DNA of 35,437 nt from an uncultured Eubacterium sp. (GTDB taxonomy: Bacteria; Bacillota_A; Clostridia; Lachnospirales; Lachnospiraceae), in the NCBI GenBank assembly GCA_910589045.1, contig CAJUSH010000038.1, forward strand, positions 1 to 35,437, in the 5' to 3' direction. The position numbers and the translations under genes were made by a program. The notes below the pieces were generated by a model that did not search any database, was not told the origin of the DNA, and saw nothing but the letters and a program-made list of their open reading frames with translations. Shown piece by piece: positions 1-8,486 of the stretch. Positions within the stretch are counted from its first letter, which is position 1. Each line of letters opens with the position of its first letter.

Positions 1-7
1 TTCATAC

Positions 8-46
8 ACGGCGGCTTTTGAGAGATCAAAGCCGCCGTTTCTTTTT
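8..46 (+). terminator. Rho-independent terminator, probably of a gene left of the window
   Basis: A GC-rich stem (ACGGCGGCTTT and its complement AAAGCCGCCGT, one bulged T, short GAGA-type loop) is followed by a T-rich run on the + strand. It most likely ends a rightward gene lying before position 1. Confidence 0.7.
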
Positions 47-69
47 ATCTTCTCAGGGAATGGTATTCT

Positions 70-133
70 GATTTTTTGAAAAAGCAAAAGCACCTGCCGC
101 TTAACCGTTTCTCTCGGTCAGTAACAAGTGCTT
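70..133 (-). terminator. Possible terminator downstream of proC
   Basis: On the minus strand AAGCAC (128-133) pairs with GTGCTT (88-93), with an inner ACCG/CGGT pairing, and is followed by a T-rich tract (TTGCTTTTTC). It lies 135 bases past the proC stop. A second pair, TATCGGC/GCCGATA, sits at 168-174 and 201-207. No gene is seen in 47-267. Confidence 0.4.
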
Positions 134-267
134 GTGCAAGTTCTGTATTCAGTTCGTAAAAGGTGATTATCGGCCCGTGTTCTCAAATGGAATTCGACGC
201 GCCGATACCTGCACATTAGCTTTGTCGCTAAAAATCTGGGACAAATCGGAGCCATGATCTGCCATGG

Positions 268-1077
268 CTAGCCCATACGCCGGGATTTCTCCGCACCCGC
301 GTGAACCGCATCCATCACGGCGGCTCGCATACCGCCCTTTTCCAGCGCATAACAGCCCTCGATGGTCGTACCTGCCGGGGAAGTCACCAGATCCTTCATC
401 ACACCGGGATGCGTTCCGTTTTGGAGATACATCTGCGCCGTCCCCAGCATCGTCTGTGCCGCCAGACGGTACGCCGTGCTTCGCGGCAGCCCCTCCCGCA
501 CACCGCCGTCCGCCATGGCCTCAAGAAACATGGCCGCATAGGCAGGTCCGCTCCCGCTCACACCGCACACCGCATCCATCAGATGCTCCGGCACCCATTC
601 CACGATTCCGAGCGCCGAAAACAGCACATCCGCAGCTTCCCGCTCCTCACTGCTCAAATCACAGTCACTGCACAGTGCAAACGCACCGAGCCCCACCATG
701 GCAGGTGTATTCGGCATTGTGCGCAGTACACGGACATTTACACCGGCCAGCTCACGGATACGCGCCGCCGAAAGACCTGCCGCAATCGAAACCACGCACC
801 TGCCCTCCAACGCTCCATTTGTGGATGCCAGTGTTTCTGCCATATACTGCGGCTTTACCGCCAAAAAAATCATATCCGAGGCCATGCACACCGCCTCGTT
901 TTTGTCCATCACCTGTACGCCTAAGGCGCACATTTCTTCCCGTACCGTCTCATTCACGTCGTAGATAAAAATCTGATCCCTCCCGACGATTCCGCTGTCC
1001 GCAATTCCCCGGATCATGGCACCGCCCATATTCCCGCAGCCGATAAAACCAAGCCTTCTTTCAATTTTCTGTTCCAT
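268..1077 (-). CDS. proC: Pyrroline-5-carboxylate reductase
   Basis: Last step of proline synthesis: NAD(P)H-dependent reduction of 1-pyrroline-5-carboxylate to L-proline in the cytoplasm. The N-terminus carries the Rossmann dinucleotide motif LGFIGCGNMGGAM. The C-terminal signature MKDLVTSPAGTTIEG, typical of the family, is followed by the usual ALEKGGMRAAVMDAV helix. The reading frame is open further upstream, to 1263, but that extension is low-complexity and unlike the family. The ATG at 1077 puts the start eight residues before the Rossmann strand and gives 269 residues, the usual length. The ribosome site is weak; an ATG at 1107 is the alternative. Family assignment is firm, the exact start less so. 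Confidence 0.93.
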   Translation of the reverse strand: MEQKIERRLGFIGCGNMGGAMIRGIADSGIVGRDQIFIYDVNETVREEMCALGVQVMDKNEAVCMASDMIFLAVKPQYMAETLASTNGALEGRCVVSIAAGLSAARIRELAGVNVRVLRTMPNTPAMVGLGAFALCSDCDLSSEEREAADVLFSALGIVEWVPEHLMDAVCGVSGSGPAYAAMFLEAMADGGVREGLPRSTAYRLAAQTMLGTAQMYLQNGTHPGVMKDLVTSPAGTTIEGCYALEKGGMRAAVMDAVHAGAEKSRRMG

Positions 1078-1303
1078 ATGTCCGTTCGGTCCGGACCCGG
1101 ACCGCATCCCCCTTCCAGTATAAACTATAAGCCCGACAACAAATTCCAAACCCCCGCCGATTCGATCGCTGCACGCCAGCCGCCCCGCTTCCCGGCGGCA
1201 GACTCCAGGTGTGAAAGACATCAGCGGCCCAGACACTTCCGTCCGCATCCGCTTCTGATACAAATACGCCGGAAGTCCGGGGTGGGAAAGCAGTCGCCTC
1301 CCC

Positions 1304-2461
1304 CTATCGTGACATCCCGTAAATCAGCGCACTGATACCACCGAAAAGCACGCCTGCCACCGGAAAAATAATCCATGTGAGCTCCCAATGGAACGACGAA
1401 AAGCTTATAAGCAGATAGAGCGCTACGACCCCGCACCAGAAAACGGCGGCGAACACTCCCATCATCTTATTTGCGCGCTTTTTTTCCGGCGCATAATCCC
1501 CGGTCTGCAAAAGCTTTTCGTGTGAGCTGTGAATGATTCCGGCAGAAACGAGAAAAAATACGCCGACCGCTACAAGCACAAGCAAAATACAAAGCCCCAC
1601 CGCCATCGCGAAATCCTCATCAAAAAATGCGGATGACAAAAAGAGCGGAATCGCACCAAGCACGCACAGCAGCACACCGACCGCAGTGCTTCCCCGGAAT
1701 GTACTCTCATAATCCGCCTGCTGGGACGCCACCTCCAGCAGCACATCCTCGGGCACAAAAAGCACCTCTTTTTCCATGTATTCATAAGTAGAGAGCTTCA
1801 TGCCTGTCGCGACAAAAATCTCCACCGCAATACCCACAAAAGCAAGCAGCACCGACACTCCGATTCCGTATGCCAGGTTTTCCGAAAGATGCGGCAGACC
1901 GCCAAACATGGACGGATGCTCCGAAAGTGCACCCAGCAAAAACAGGCAGATCGGACTCAAAATACAAAGCATCACACCAAAGGCGATACGGGGTGATGCG
2001 TAACGGCTGAGCGCCAGGAAATCCATTGCCTCCGCCCGCGTCACCTCGCGCATCTGCGAATGCGACTGTCTCCACCCTGCGCCGAATTTCTTCGTACCGA
2101 ACTCCTCTGCACCATTTTCTCCTGCCAACGGCTCAGCATCCTTTTCCGGCGGCCAATCATCGATGCCGCCTCCTCCGGTACTCCCCGGCTCATCACCCGA
2201 GCCGTCCTCCTCCTGATCTTCCTGCCAGGAAGCGTTTCCTGCAGCGTCTCTCTGCCGCAGCGGGCCATTCTCTTTTAATAAGTAGTCCGTGCTCACGTCC
2301 CACAGCTCACTCATCCGGATAATCCGGTCGATATCCGGCACGCTCTCCCCGATCTCCCATTTGGAAACCGACTGTCTGGAAACCCCAAGCCTTGCCGCCA
2401 GCTCCTCCTGTGACCATCCTGACCGCTTCCGTAAATCCATGATTTTTTCTGATAAATTCAT
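1304..2461 (-). CDS. XRE-family regulator with C-terminal membrane domain
   Basis: A 385-residue protein. Residues 1-60 form a Cro/CI-type helix-turn-helix (SQEELAARLGVSRQSVSKWE, then PDIDRIIRMSELWDVSTDYLL). A Gly/Glu/Asp-rich linker of about 75 residues follows, then about six hydrophobic helices arranged in pairs. DNA binding is probably tied to the membrane, as in other Firmicutes XRE regulators with membrane tails; the ligand and target genes are unknown. The start at 2461 is chosen because the ribosome site AAAGGTGG lies just upstream; the in-frame ATG at 2479 would contain it. The gene stands alone with its own promoter. Confidence 0.85.
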   Translation of the reverse strand: MNLSEKIMDLRKRSGWSQEELAARLGVSRQSVSKWEIGESVPDIDRIIRMSELWDVSTDYLLKENGPLRQRDAAGNASWQEDQEEDGSGDEPGSTGGGGIDDWPPEKDAEPLAGENGAEEFGTKKFGAGWRQSHSQMREVTRAEAMDFLALSRYASPRIAFGVMLCILSPICLFLLGALSEHPSMFGGLPHLSENLAYGIGVSVLLAFVGIAVEIFVATGMKLSTYEYMEKEVLFVPEDVLLEVASQQADYESTFRGSTAVGVLLCVLGAIPLFLSSAFFDEDFAMAVGLCILLVLVAVGVFFLVSAGIIHSSHEKLLQTGDYAPEKKRANKMMGVFAAVFWCGVVALYLLISFSSFHWELTWIIFPVAGVLFGGISALIYGMSR

Positions 2462-2490
2462 TCTGTAACCACCTTTCAAATTATAGATCT

Positions 2491-2519
2491 GTTATAACTC
2501 AAAATGCGGTTTTCGGCAA
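2491..2519 (-). promoter_or_regulatory. Sigma-A promoter of the XRE membrane regulator
   Basis: Minus-strand -35 TTGCCG (2514-2519), 17-base spacer, -10 TATAAC (2491-2496), about 30 bases before the start at 2461. The -10 overlaps an inverted repeat TTATA-N7-TATAA that could be a self-operator. Confidence 0.5.
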
Positions 2520-2597
2520 CCAACTACACCATTCGATTTGTCAACCAGCAGTTGCGCCGCTGCTATTCACGGTTCAGGGGCCGCTCATAGTAACAAT

Positions 2598-2640
2598 TCG
2601 GGGCGATATTGAAAGTTTTGCTTCGCAAAAATCGCCCCGA
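2598..2640. repeat. Long inverted repeat after the J-domain gene
   Basis: TCGGGGCGAT (2598-2607) pairs perfectly with ATCGCCCCGA (2631-2640), enclosing a second hairpin TTTTGC/GCAAAA. It begins 7 bases past the stop at 2648. No clear T-run follows on the minus strand, so it may be a 3' stabilising hairpin or a poor terminator. Confidence 0.55.
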
Positions 2641-2647
2641 GGATCAT

Positions 2648-3181
2648 TCATCCCGCCGAAAATGTCACACACAGCCGGTCATACTCCCGGTTGATCTCCT
2701 GCAGCGCTTCCGTATCGCCGCCGGCATTGTCCGGATGATAAATCTTGATTAAATCCTTGTAACGCTTTTTGAGAGCATGCTCGTTTTTTACGCCGCTGAA
2801 AAACAACGCACCGCTCACCTCGCACTTTTCCGGTCTCACCGGCTCCTGCTTTTGCTGATACTGCCTCACGCGGCTGTAAAATTCCCGCTGGCGCTCCAGA
2901 TACTGCTTCTCGTCCGCCAGCTTTTTCAGCTCATCCTCGAGCACCTTCTGCTTCATCAGCAAAAGCCGCTCCTCCTGCGCGCGGAAACGGGCATCCGCCT
3001 CCTTCTGTCTGTGAAAGTCCCTGCGCTCCCGCTCCAGCTTTTCCCGCTGCAGCTCGAAACGCTTTTTCTCGTCGTTTAAGGTACGCCTGTCATGCTCCAT
3101 CTCGATCATTTTCTTGAAAAACAATCGCTGAAAAGCCATAATTTCATCCTCAGTCTCAGGCACGACCATTGACATCGACAT
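2648..3181 (-). CDS. Coiled-coil protein with C-terminal J-domain
   Basis: A 177-residue soluble protein. Residues about 10-110 are a long charged helix (Glu/Lys/Arg/Gln rich), predicted coiled coil. The C-terminus is a J-domain: ALKKRYKDLIKIYHPDNAGG with the HPD tripeptide, then a helix ending INREYDRL. HPD motifs stimulate the ATPase of an Hsp70, so this is probably a specialised co-chaperone; its coil may choose a client. It has no Gly/Phe or zinc-finger region, so it is not a second DnaJ. Start at 3181 follows AAAGGAG at 8-base spacing. It lies next to dnaJ but has its own promoter. The client is unknown. Confidence 0.8.
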   Translation of the reverse strand: MSMSMVVPETEDEIMAFQRLFFKKMIEMEHDRRTLNDEKKRFELQREKLERERRDFHRQKEADARFRAQEERLLLMKQKVLEDELKKLADEKQYLERQREFYSRVRQYQQKQEPVRPEKCEVSGALFFSGVKNEHALKKRYKDLIKIYHPDNAGGDTEALQEINREYDRLCVTFSAG

Positions 3182-3236
3182 ACAAATCGCTCCTTTATAA
3201 ACACAATTACAAATACAGAACTACATAGCTCTAACT

Positions 3237-3266
3237 AGTATATCCATATATGACAAAAAAAATCAA
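3237..3266 (-). promoter_or_regulatory. Sigma-A promoter of the J-domain gene, with inverted repeat
   Basis: Minus-strand -35 TTGATT (3261-3266), 18-base spacer, -10 TATACT (3237-3242). A perfect 10-base inverted repeat, ATCAAGATAT (3262-3271) and ATATCTTGAT (3307-3316), begins on the -35 box and could bind a regulator. Confidence 0.6.
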
Positions 3267-3350
3267 GATATAGCGACAAAAAAACTCAAAAAATTTCACT
3301 GCCACAATATCTTGATATGTAACTGTTCAACGCCAGAGCAATTTGCATAA

Positions 3351-3385
3351 AATGCAGACATCACACTTGCATGAATGTCTGCATT
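3351..3385 (-). terminator. Terminator of the heat-shock operon
   Basis: AATGCAGACA (3351-3360) pairs perfectly with TGTCTGCATT (3376-3385), 11 bases past the dnaJ stop. A short T-run follows on the minus strand and a longer one on the plus strand. Confidence 0.7.
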
Positions 3386-3396
3386 TTTATAAGCTT

Positions 3397-4554
3397 CTAC
3401 TTTTTCCGGCCGAATTTCTTCTTATGCTTCGGTTCACCGTCCGCCGCCCCGTTCTGGCTCTTCAGGGAGCCGCCGGTCTGCTCGTCGAACTGCCGCAGCA
3501 GATCCTTCGCCGCAGCATTTAAGCCGGTAGGCACCTGTACCACCAGGGTAACATACTGATCACCCCGCACATTGGAATTGCGCAGGGAGGGCACACCCTT
3601 GCCCTTGAGCCGAATTCGGGTATCGGTCTGCGTGCCCGGCTTTACCTCGTAAATCACCTCGCCGTCCACTGTCCCGATGCGCACCTCGCCGCCCAGCGCC
3701 GCCTGTGCGTAGGAAATAGGTGCGGTGGAAAACAGATCCATATCCCGTCTCTGCAAAAACGGATGGGAGCTGACCAGCACCTCTACCAAAAGATCTCCTC
3801 TGGGGCCGCCGTTTGTGCCCGGCTCGCCCTTCTCACGGATGCGCACGCTCTGTCCGTGGTCAATACCTGCGGGAATGCTCACCTCGATCTTCTTGCGGCT
3901 GCTCAGATAGCCCGTGCCCCTGCAGCCCGGGCATTTCTCCTTGACGGTCTTTCCGGTGCCGCCACAGTCCGGACAGGTCGTAATATTCTGTACCATGCCA
4001 AACAGGGACTGCTGTGTCATGCGCACCTGCCCTCTTCCGCCGCACTTGGTACACGTCTCGGGGCTGGTTCCGGGCTTCGCCCCGGTTCCGTGGCAGTCCG
4101 GACATTCGTCCTTCAATACCAGATCCAGCTCCTTTTTGCAGCCAAATACCGCTTCCTCAAAGGTGATGCGCACCTGTGTACGAATGCTGGCGCCCTTCAT
4201 CGGTCCGTTGCTCGCCCGCCTGCTTCCGCCGAAGCCGCCGCCAAACAGATCACCGAAAATATCACCGAAGCTGCCGAAAATGTCACCCATATCGGAGAAA
4301 TCAAAGCCGCCGCCACCGGCACCGCCCTCAAACGCCGCATGGCCAAACTGGTCATACTGATGTCTCTTATCCGGATCACTCAAAACCGCATATGCCTCGG
4401 ATGCCTCCTTAAACTTCGCCTCCGCCTCAGCATCACCCGGATTGGTATCCGGGTGATACTTTTTGGCAAGTGCACGATATGCTTTTTTCAGCGCCGCGTC
4501 ATCGGCGTTTTTCTCAACGCCAAGAACCTCGTAATAATCTCTCTTGTCTGCCAT
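3397..4554 (-). CDS. dnaJ: Chaperone DnaJ (Hsp40)
   Basis: Co-chaperone that delivers unfolded proteins to DnaK and stimulates its ATPase. The 385 residues show the full type I layout: J-domain (about 5-70, with HPD in KKYHPDTNPGD), a Gly/Phe region (GGFDFSDMGDIFGSFGDIFG), four zinc-binding CxxCxGxG repeats (CPDCHGTG, CTKCGGRG, CPDCGGTG, CPGCRGTG), then the two C-terminal substrate-binding domains. The tail is lysine-rich. The start lies 2 bases after the dnaK stop, and its ribosome site AAGGAAG is inside the dnaK 3' end, so translation is probably coupled. Confidence 0.98.
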   Translation of the reverse strand: MADKRDYYEVLGVEKNADDAALKKAYRALAKKYHPDTNPGDAEAEAKFKEASEAYAVLSDPDKRHQYDQFGHAAFEGGAGGGGFDFSDMGDIFGSFGDIFGDLFGGGFGGSRRASNGPMKGASIRTQVRITFEEAVFGCKKELDLVLKDECPDCHGTGAKPGTSPETCTKCGGRGQVRMTQQSLFGMVQNITTCPDCGGTGKTVKEKCPGCRGTGYLSSRKKIEVSIPAGIDHGQSVRIREKGEPGTNGGPRGDLLVEVLVSSHPFLQRRDMDLFSTAPISYAQAALGGEVRIGTVDGEVIYEVKPGTQTDTRIRLKGKGVPSLRNSNVRGDQYVTLVVQVPTGLNAAAKDLLRQFDEQTGGSLKSQNGAADGEPKHKKKFGRKK

Positions 4555-4556
4555 TT

Positions 4557-6434
4557 TTATACTTCCTTGAAGTCTGCGTCTACTACATCGTCATCTGCGG
4601 GAGCCGCACCCTGGCCCATGTCAGGACCTGCACCTGCCGCACCCATATCCGGGCCTGCGCCCGCTGCCTGCGCGCCCTCGTACATCTTTGCAAATACCTT
4701 CTGCGCGCTCTCCATCAGCTTCTCCTTTGCCGCCTTCATGTCACTTACAACAGACTCGGACATGTTCTCGGCCTCGGGGTTTGCATCGACCAATGCCTTC
4801 AATGCATTCAGGTCAGCCTCGACCGCTGCCTTGTCTGCCGCATCCAGCTTGTCGCCCACCTGGTCGAGTGCCTGCTGGGTCTGAAATACGAACGAATCCG
4901 CATCATTTCTCGTGTCGATGGCCTCCTTGCGCTTCTTGTCCTGCGCCTCGTACTCTGCGGCTTCCTTAACCGCCTTATCAATCTCGTCGTCGGACATGTT
5001 GGAGCCTGCGGTGATCGTGATGTGCTGCTCCTTTCCGGTGCCCAGATCCTTTGCGGACACGTTTACGATACCGTTCGCATCAATATCAAAGGTAACCTCA
5101 ATCTGGGGAACGCCGCGGCGTGCCGGAGGGATACCGTCGAGACGGAACTGGCCTAAGGATTTATTGTCACGCGCAAACTGGCGCTCGCCCTGTACGACGT
5201 TAATGTCTACCGCTGTCTGGTTGTCGGCTGCGGTGGAGAAGATCTGGCTCTTCTTGGTCGGGATAGTCGTGTTGCGCTCGATCAGTCTGGTCGCAACACC
5301 GCCCATGGTCTCGATGGACAGGGAGAGCGGCGTTACATCAAGGAGCAGAATCTCGCCTGCACCCGCGTCGCCTGCGAGCTTGCCGCCCTGGATGGACGCA
5401 CCGATAGCCACGCACTCGTCGGGATTTAAGTTTTTGCTGGGCTCCTTGCCGGTAAGCTGCTTTACCTTATCCTGAACCGCGGGGATACGTGTGGAGCCGC
5501 CCACTAAAAGCACCTGTCCGATATCCGCGTTTGTCAGCCCCGCATCCTTCATCGCGTTCTGAACCGGAATCGCAGTTTTTTCTACGAGGTCGTGGGTCAG
5601 CTCGTCAAATTTTGCACGGGTGAGGTTCATATCAAAATGCTTCGGTCCCTCTGCCGTCGCGGTAATGAAGGGCAGGTTGATGTTTGTTGTGGTCGCGGAG
5701 GAAAGCTCCTTCTTTGCCTTCTCTGCCGCCTCCTTAAGACGCTGCAATGCCATCTTGTCGCCGGAGAGGTCAACACCCTCCGCCTTCTTAAACTCTTCGA
5801 TCATCCACTGGGTCACACGATTGTCAAAATCGTCGCCGCCGAGACGGGTATCGCCGTTTGTGGAAAGCACCTCGATGACGCCGTCGCCGATCTCGATGAT
5901 GGATACGTCGAACGTACCGCCGCCTAGGTCATATACCATGATCTTCTGCTCTTTTTCATTGTCAAGGCCGTAGGCAAGCGCTGCCGCCGTCGGCTCGTTG
6001 ATGATACGCTTTACGTCAAGGCCCGCAATCTTTCCTGCATCCTTGGTCGCCTGACGCTGTGCGTCGTTAAAGTATGCGGGAACGGTAATCACCGCCTCAG
6101 TCACGGACTCGCCCAGATAGCTCTCCGCATCCGCCTTCAGCTTCTGGAGAATCATAGCGGAAATCTGCTGGGGGCTGTAGCTCTTCTCGTCAATAGCCTG
6201 CTTGAAATCCGTACCCATGTGACGCTTGATGGAGGAGATGGTCTTTTCCGCATTCGTCACGGCCTGACGCTTTGCAGGCTCACCGACTAAACGCTCACCG
6301 GTTTTTGTAAATGCCACGATGGACGGTGTGGTGCGGGCACCCTCCTGATTTGCGATAACGGTGGGCTTTCCACCTTCCATAACAGCTACACAGCTATTTG
6401 TTGTTCCTAAGTCAATTCCGATAATCTTGCTCAT
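4557..6434 (-). CDS. dnaK: Chaperone DnaK (Hsp70)
   Basis: ATP-driven protein-folding chaperone, 625 residues. The N-terminal ATPase domain begins IIGIDLGTTNSCVAVMEGG and contains VYDLGGGTFDVSI and VLLVGGSTRIP. The substrate-binding domain follows (LLLDVTPLSLSIETMGG linker region, then ERNTTIPTKKSQIF), then the helical lid and a Gly/Ala/Met-rich tail ending in the acidic DDDVVDADFKEV. The start is preceded by AGGAGG at good spacing. It lies 116 bases after grpE; that gap is GC-rich and could fold, but no promoter is evident in it. Confidence 0.99.
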   Translation of the reverse strand: MSKIIGIDLGTTNSCVAVMEGGKPTVIANQEGARTTPSIVAFTKTGERLVGEPAKRQAVTNAEKTISSIKRHMGTDFKQAIDEKSYSPQQISAMILQKLKADAESYLGESVTEAVITVPAYFNDAQRQATKDAGKIAGLDVKRIINEPTAAALAYGLDNEKEQKIMVYDLGGGTFDVSIIEIGDGVIEVLSTNGDTRLGGDDFDNRVTQWMIEEFKKAEGVDLSGDKMALQRLKEAAEKAKKELSSATTTNINLPFITATAEGPKHFDMNLTRAKFDELTHDLVEKTAIPVQNAMKDAGLTNADIGQVLLVGGSTRIPAVQDKVKQLTGKEPSKNLNPDECVAIGASIQGGKLAGDAGAGEILLLDVTPLSLSIETMGGVATRLIERNTTIPTKKSQIFSTAADNQTAVDINVVQGERQFARDNKSLGQFRLDGIPPARRGVPQIEVTFDIDANGIVNVSAKDLGTGKEQHITITAGSNMSDDEIDKAVKEAAEYEAQDKKRKEAIDTRNDADSFVFQTQQALDQVGDKLDAADKAAVEADLNALKALVDANPEAENMSESVVSDMKAAKEKLMESAQKVFAKMYEGAQAAGAGPDMGAAGAGPDMGQGAAPADDDVVDADFKEV

Positions 6435-6550
6435 TATTTTTTCCTCCTAATTATGATATATGAAAATATTGTTTTGTGCTGTAACCATGTCATGCCCTGC
6501 CGCGCCGCGGCAAAGCCCCCTTCAGGCTGCCGGCCGCGTCCCGCATGAAG

Positions 6551-7219
6551 CTACTGTACTACCGCAACCATGCTGTGGCGCACCACCGCGCCGCGGTACA
6601 TATAGCCCTTCTGCAGCTCCTGCGCAATGATGCCGGACTCGTACTCTCCACTCTCCACCTGCATCACCGCGTTGTGGAACTCGGGGTCAAATTCCTTTCC
6701 CACTGCCTCGATGGGCTTCACGTCCATCTCCTCAAAAACAGTCATCATCTGCTTATAAATTTTATCCATGCCGTCCACGAATGCATTGTCCTTCATATCC
6801 TCGGGGACAGCCGCAAGGCCGCGCTCAAAATTATCCACCACCGGAAGAATCTTCTCCACGATGCTCTTGGCACCGATCTCATACATCTGCGACTTTTCCT
6901 TCTCGGTACGCTTGCGGAAATTCTCAAACTCCGCCATCTGGCGCTTCACCTGATCGGTCAGCTCCTCAATGCGCTCATCGCGCTTATCTTTTTTCTTTTC
7001 CTTTTTCTTAAAGGGGCTTTTCTTCTCGCCCTTTGCAGGCTTTTGCGCATCCTGCGCATCCGCTTCCTCTGCGGCTTCCTTTATCCCGTCCTCACCGACG
7101 GGCTCCTGTTCTGCCGTATCCTGCGCACATTCCTCCTGCGAAGCTGCCTCCCCGGCGGTCTCTTCCTGCTCCAACGCAGTCTCTTCCTCCTGCTGGGAAA
7201 TCGTCTTTTCTTCTGCCAT
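6551..7219 (-). CDS. grpE: Nucleotide exchange factor GrpE
   Basis: Releases ADP from DnaK and acts as a heat sensor in the chaperone cycle. Of the 222 residues, the first 90 are Glu/Ala/Lys-rich and disordered. The GrpE core follows: a long dimerising helix (ELTDQVKRQMAEFENFRKRT), then KILPVVDNFERGL and the beta domain with FDPEFHNAVMQVE and YMYRGAVVRHSMV. The N-terminal extension is longer than in enteric GrpE but common in Clostridia. The start at 7219 follows GGTGAGGG. The gene sits 52 bases after hrcA in the same operon. Confidence 0.97.
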   Translation of the reverse strand: MAEEKTISQQEEETALEQEETAGEAASQEECAQDTAEQEPVGEDGIKEAAEEADAQDAQKPAKGEKKSPFKKKEKKKDKRDERIEELTDQVKRQMAEFENFRKRTEKEKSQMYEIGAKSIVEKILPVVDNFERGLAAVPEDMKDNAFVDGMDKIYKQMMTVFEEMDVKPIEAVGKEFDPEFHNAVMQVESGEYESGIIAQELQKGYMYRGAVVRHSMVAVVQ

Positions 7220-7271
7220 ATGCCCTCACCTTCCACTTTCTTTCATCCGTTTTAATTGTTCTTCTATATTT

Positions 7272-8315
7272 CTATTCCTGCTCCGGCGGCTTCTTAAATA
7301 TACCATCCAACTGGATTTTCAGTGTTTTCAGATTGTCCATGACGTTCTCGTAATCCATGCGCTTCGGGCCAATGATCCCGATGGTGCCCTTCATGCCTTC
7401 CCCCAGCTCATAGGTCGCCGTCACGACACTGCAGTCCTTCATCGTCTGCACCGGGGATTCGCTTCCGATATACACCTGTATCCCGTTTTCCTCCTCCGAG
7501 AGCGTATCGTTCACCAGGCCGATGAGCTGCTGCTTTTCCTCAAATGTAGAGATCAGCTCGCTCGCCCGCCCGGAATCCGCAAGCTCCGGATACTTGAAAA
7601 TGTTCGTGGCGCCGCTTGTGTAGATCTCCAGATCCTCATCCTCGGATATCGACTCGGCAACCGCGTCCAATACCCGACTCACAATCTCACTGTGGATACC
7701 AGCCTGCTCCTTGAGTCTGGCGATGGTGGCGAGGTTGATCTGGTCGAGCGTCAGCCCGTTCAGGCTCGTGTTCAGAAGCAGGTTCAGCTTTAAGATCTGC
7801 TCCGCATCCAGCGCATCCAAATCCGTGGGGATCATCTTGTTCTTTACAATATTCCCCTCCAGGACAATGACCGCCAGAAGCTGCTCCGCGTCCACCTGCG
7901 AGAGCTGAATAAATTTCAACTTACCCTGCCGGTACTGGGGTGCGGTGATCATCGTCGCATAGTTCGTATTTGTCGCCAAAAGCTTCACCACGTTTTTCAG
8001 CACCCGCTCCATCTTCCCGGTCCGCTCGATGACAAACTCCTTCATCTCGGAAACCTCACGCTCCTTCTCCTCCATCAGGTGATCCACGTAGAAGCGATAG
8101 CCCTGATCCGAGGGAATACGGCCTGCCGAGGTGTGGGGCTGAACGATGTATCCTAACTCTTCGAGATCCGACATCTCATTGCGGATGGTAGCGGAGCTTA
8201 AATTCAAATCCGTGTACTTGGAAATGGTACGGGAACCAACCGGCTCCCCGGTCTCCAAATACGTCCGGATGATCGCTTTGAGAATTTTTGTCTTTCTTTC
8301 GTCTAAGTGCTCCAT
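7272..8315 (-). CDS. hrcA: Heat-inducible transcription repressor HrcA
   Basis: Represses class I heat-shock genes by binding CIRCE; activity depends on GroEL in studied Firmicutes. The 347 residues begin with a winged helix (ILKAIIRTYLETGEPVGSRT, SSATIRNEMSDLEELG, QPHTSAGRIPSDQGYRFYVD), the family hallmark, followed by the GAF-like domain and a C-terminal GTIGIIGPKRMDYENVM segment. It is the first gene of the operon, and the CIRCE operator lies 27 bases upstream, so it should control itself with grpE, dnaK and dnaJ. The start at 8315 follows AGAGGT. Confidence 0.98.
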   Translation of the reverse strand: MEHLDERKTKILKAIIRTYLETGEPVGSRTISKYTDLNLSSATIRNEMSDLEELGYIVQPHTSAGRIPSDQGYRFYVDHLMEEKEREVSEMKEFVIERTGKMERVLKNVVKLLATNTNYATMITAPQYRQGKLKFIQLSQVDAEQLLAVIVLEGNIVKNKMIPTDLDALDAEQILKLNLLLNTSLNGLTLDQINLATIARLKEQAGIHSEIVSRVLDAVAESISEDEDLEIYTSGATNIFKYPELADSGRASELISTFEEKQQLIGLVNDTLSEEENGIQVYIGSESPVQTMKDCSVVTATYELGEGMKGTIGIIGPKRMDYENVMDNLKTLKIQLDGIFKKPPEQE

Positions 8316-8341
8316 CGTTTACCTCTGACCTTCTCATGTTA

Positions 8342-8368
8342 TTAGCACTCAACAAAAAGGAGTGCTAA
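8342..8368. promoter_or_regulatory. CIRCE operator
   Basis: A perfect CIRCE element: TTAGCACTC (8342-8350), 9-base spacer, GAGTGCTAA (8360-8368). It lies between the promoter and hrcA and is the established binding site of HrcA. Confidence 0.98.
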
Positions 8369-8382
8369 TCATTTCTGTAATT

Positions 8383-8411
8383 AAGATAACACTGTGCGGG
8401 AATAATGTCAA
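8383..8411 (-). promoter_or_regulatory. Sigma-A promoter of the heat-shock operon
   Basis: Minus-strand -35 TTGACA (8406-8411, perfect), 17-base spacer, -10 TATCTT (8383-8388). Transcription would start within about 15 bases of CIRCE, so HrcA can block it directly. Confidence 0.9.
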
Positions 8412-8450
8412 CACCCAATTTTGGAAAAATTCCTGATCTGCTGTCAGAAA

Positions 8451-8482
8451 GAGCCGCGCTGCCCTTCTTTGCAGCACGGCTC
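8451..8482 (-). terminator. Terminator of the transporter-TetR-hydrolase operon
   Basis: GAGCCGCGCTGC (8451-8462) pairs with GCAGCACGGCTC (8471-8482) with one mismatch. It lies 4 bases past the hydrolase stop and is followed on the minus strand by a short T-rich stretch. Confidence 0.7.
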
Positions 8483-8486
8483 CTTC

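Noticed and set aside
1078..1263. N-terminal extension of proC
   Set aside because: The upstream in-frame part is unlike the P5C reductase family and the Rossmann motif starts properly from the ATG at 1077.
2537..2543. TTGACA on the minus strand as -35 for the XRE membrane regulator
   Set aside because: No -10 like sequence lies 16-19 bases downstream; TTGCCG/TATAAC nearby fits better.
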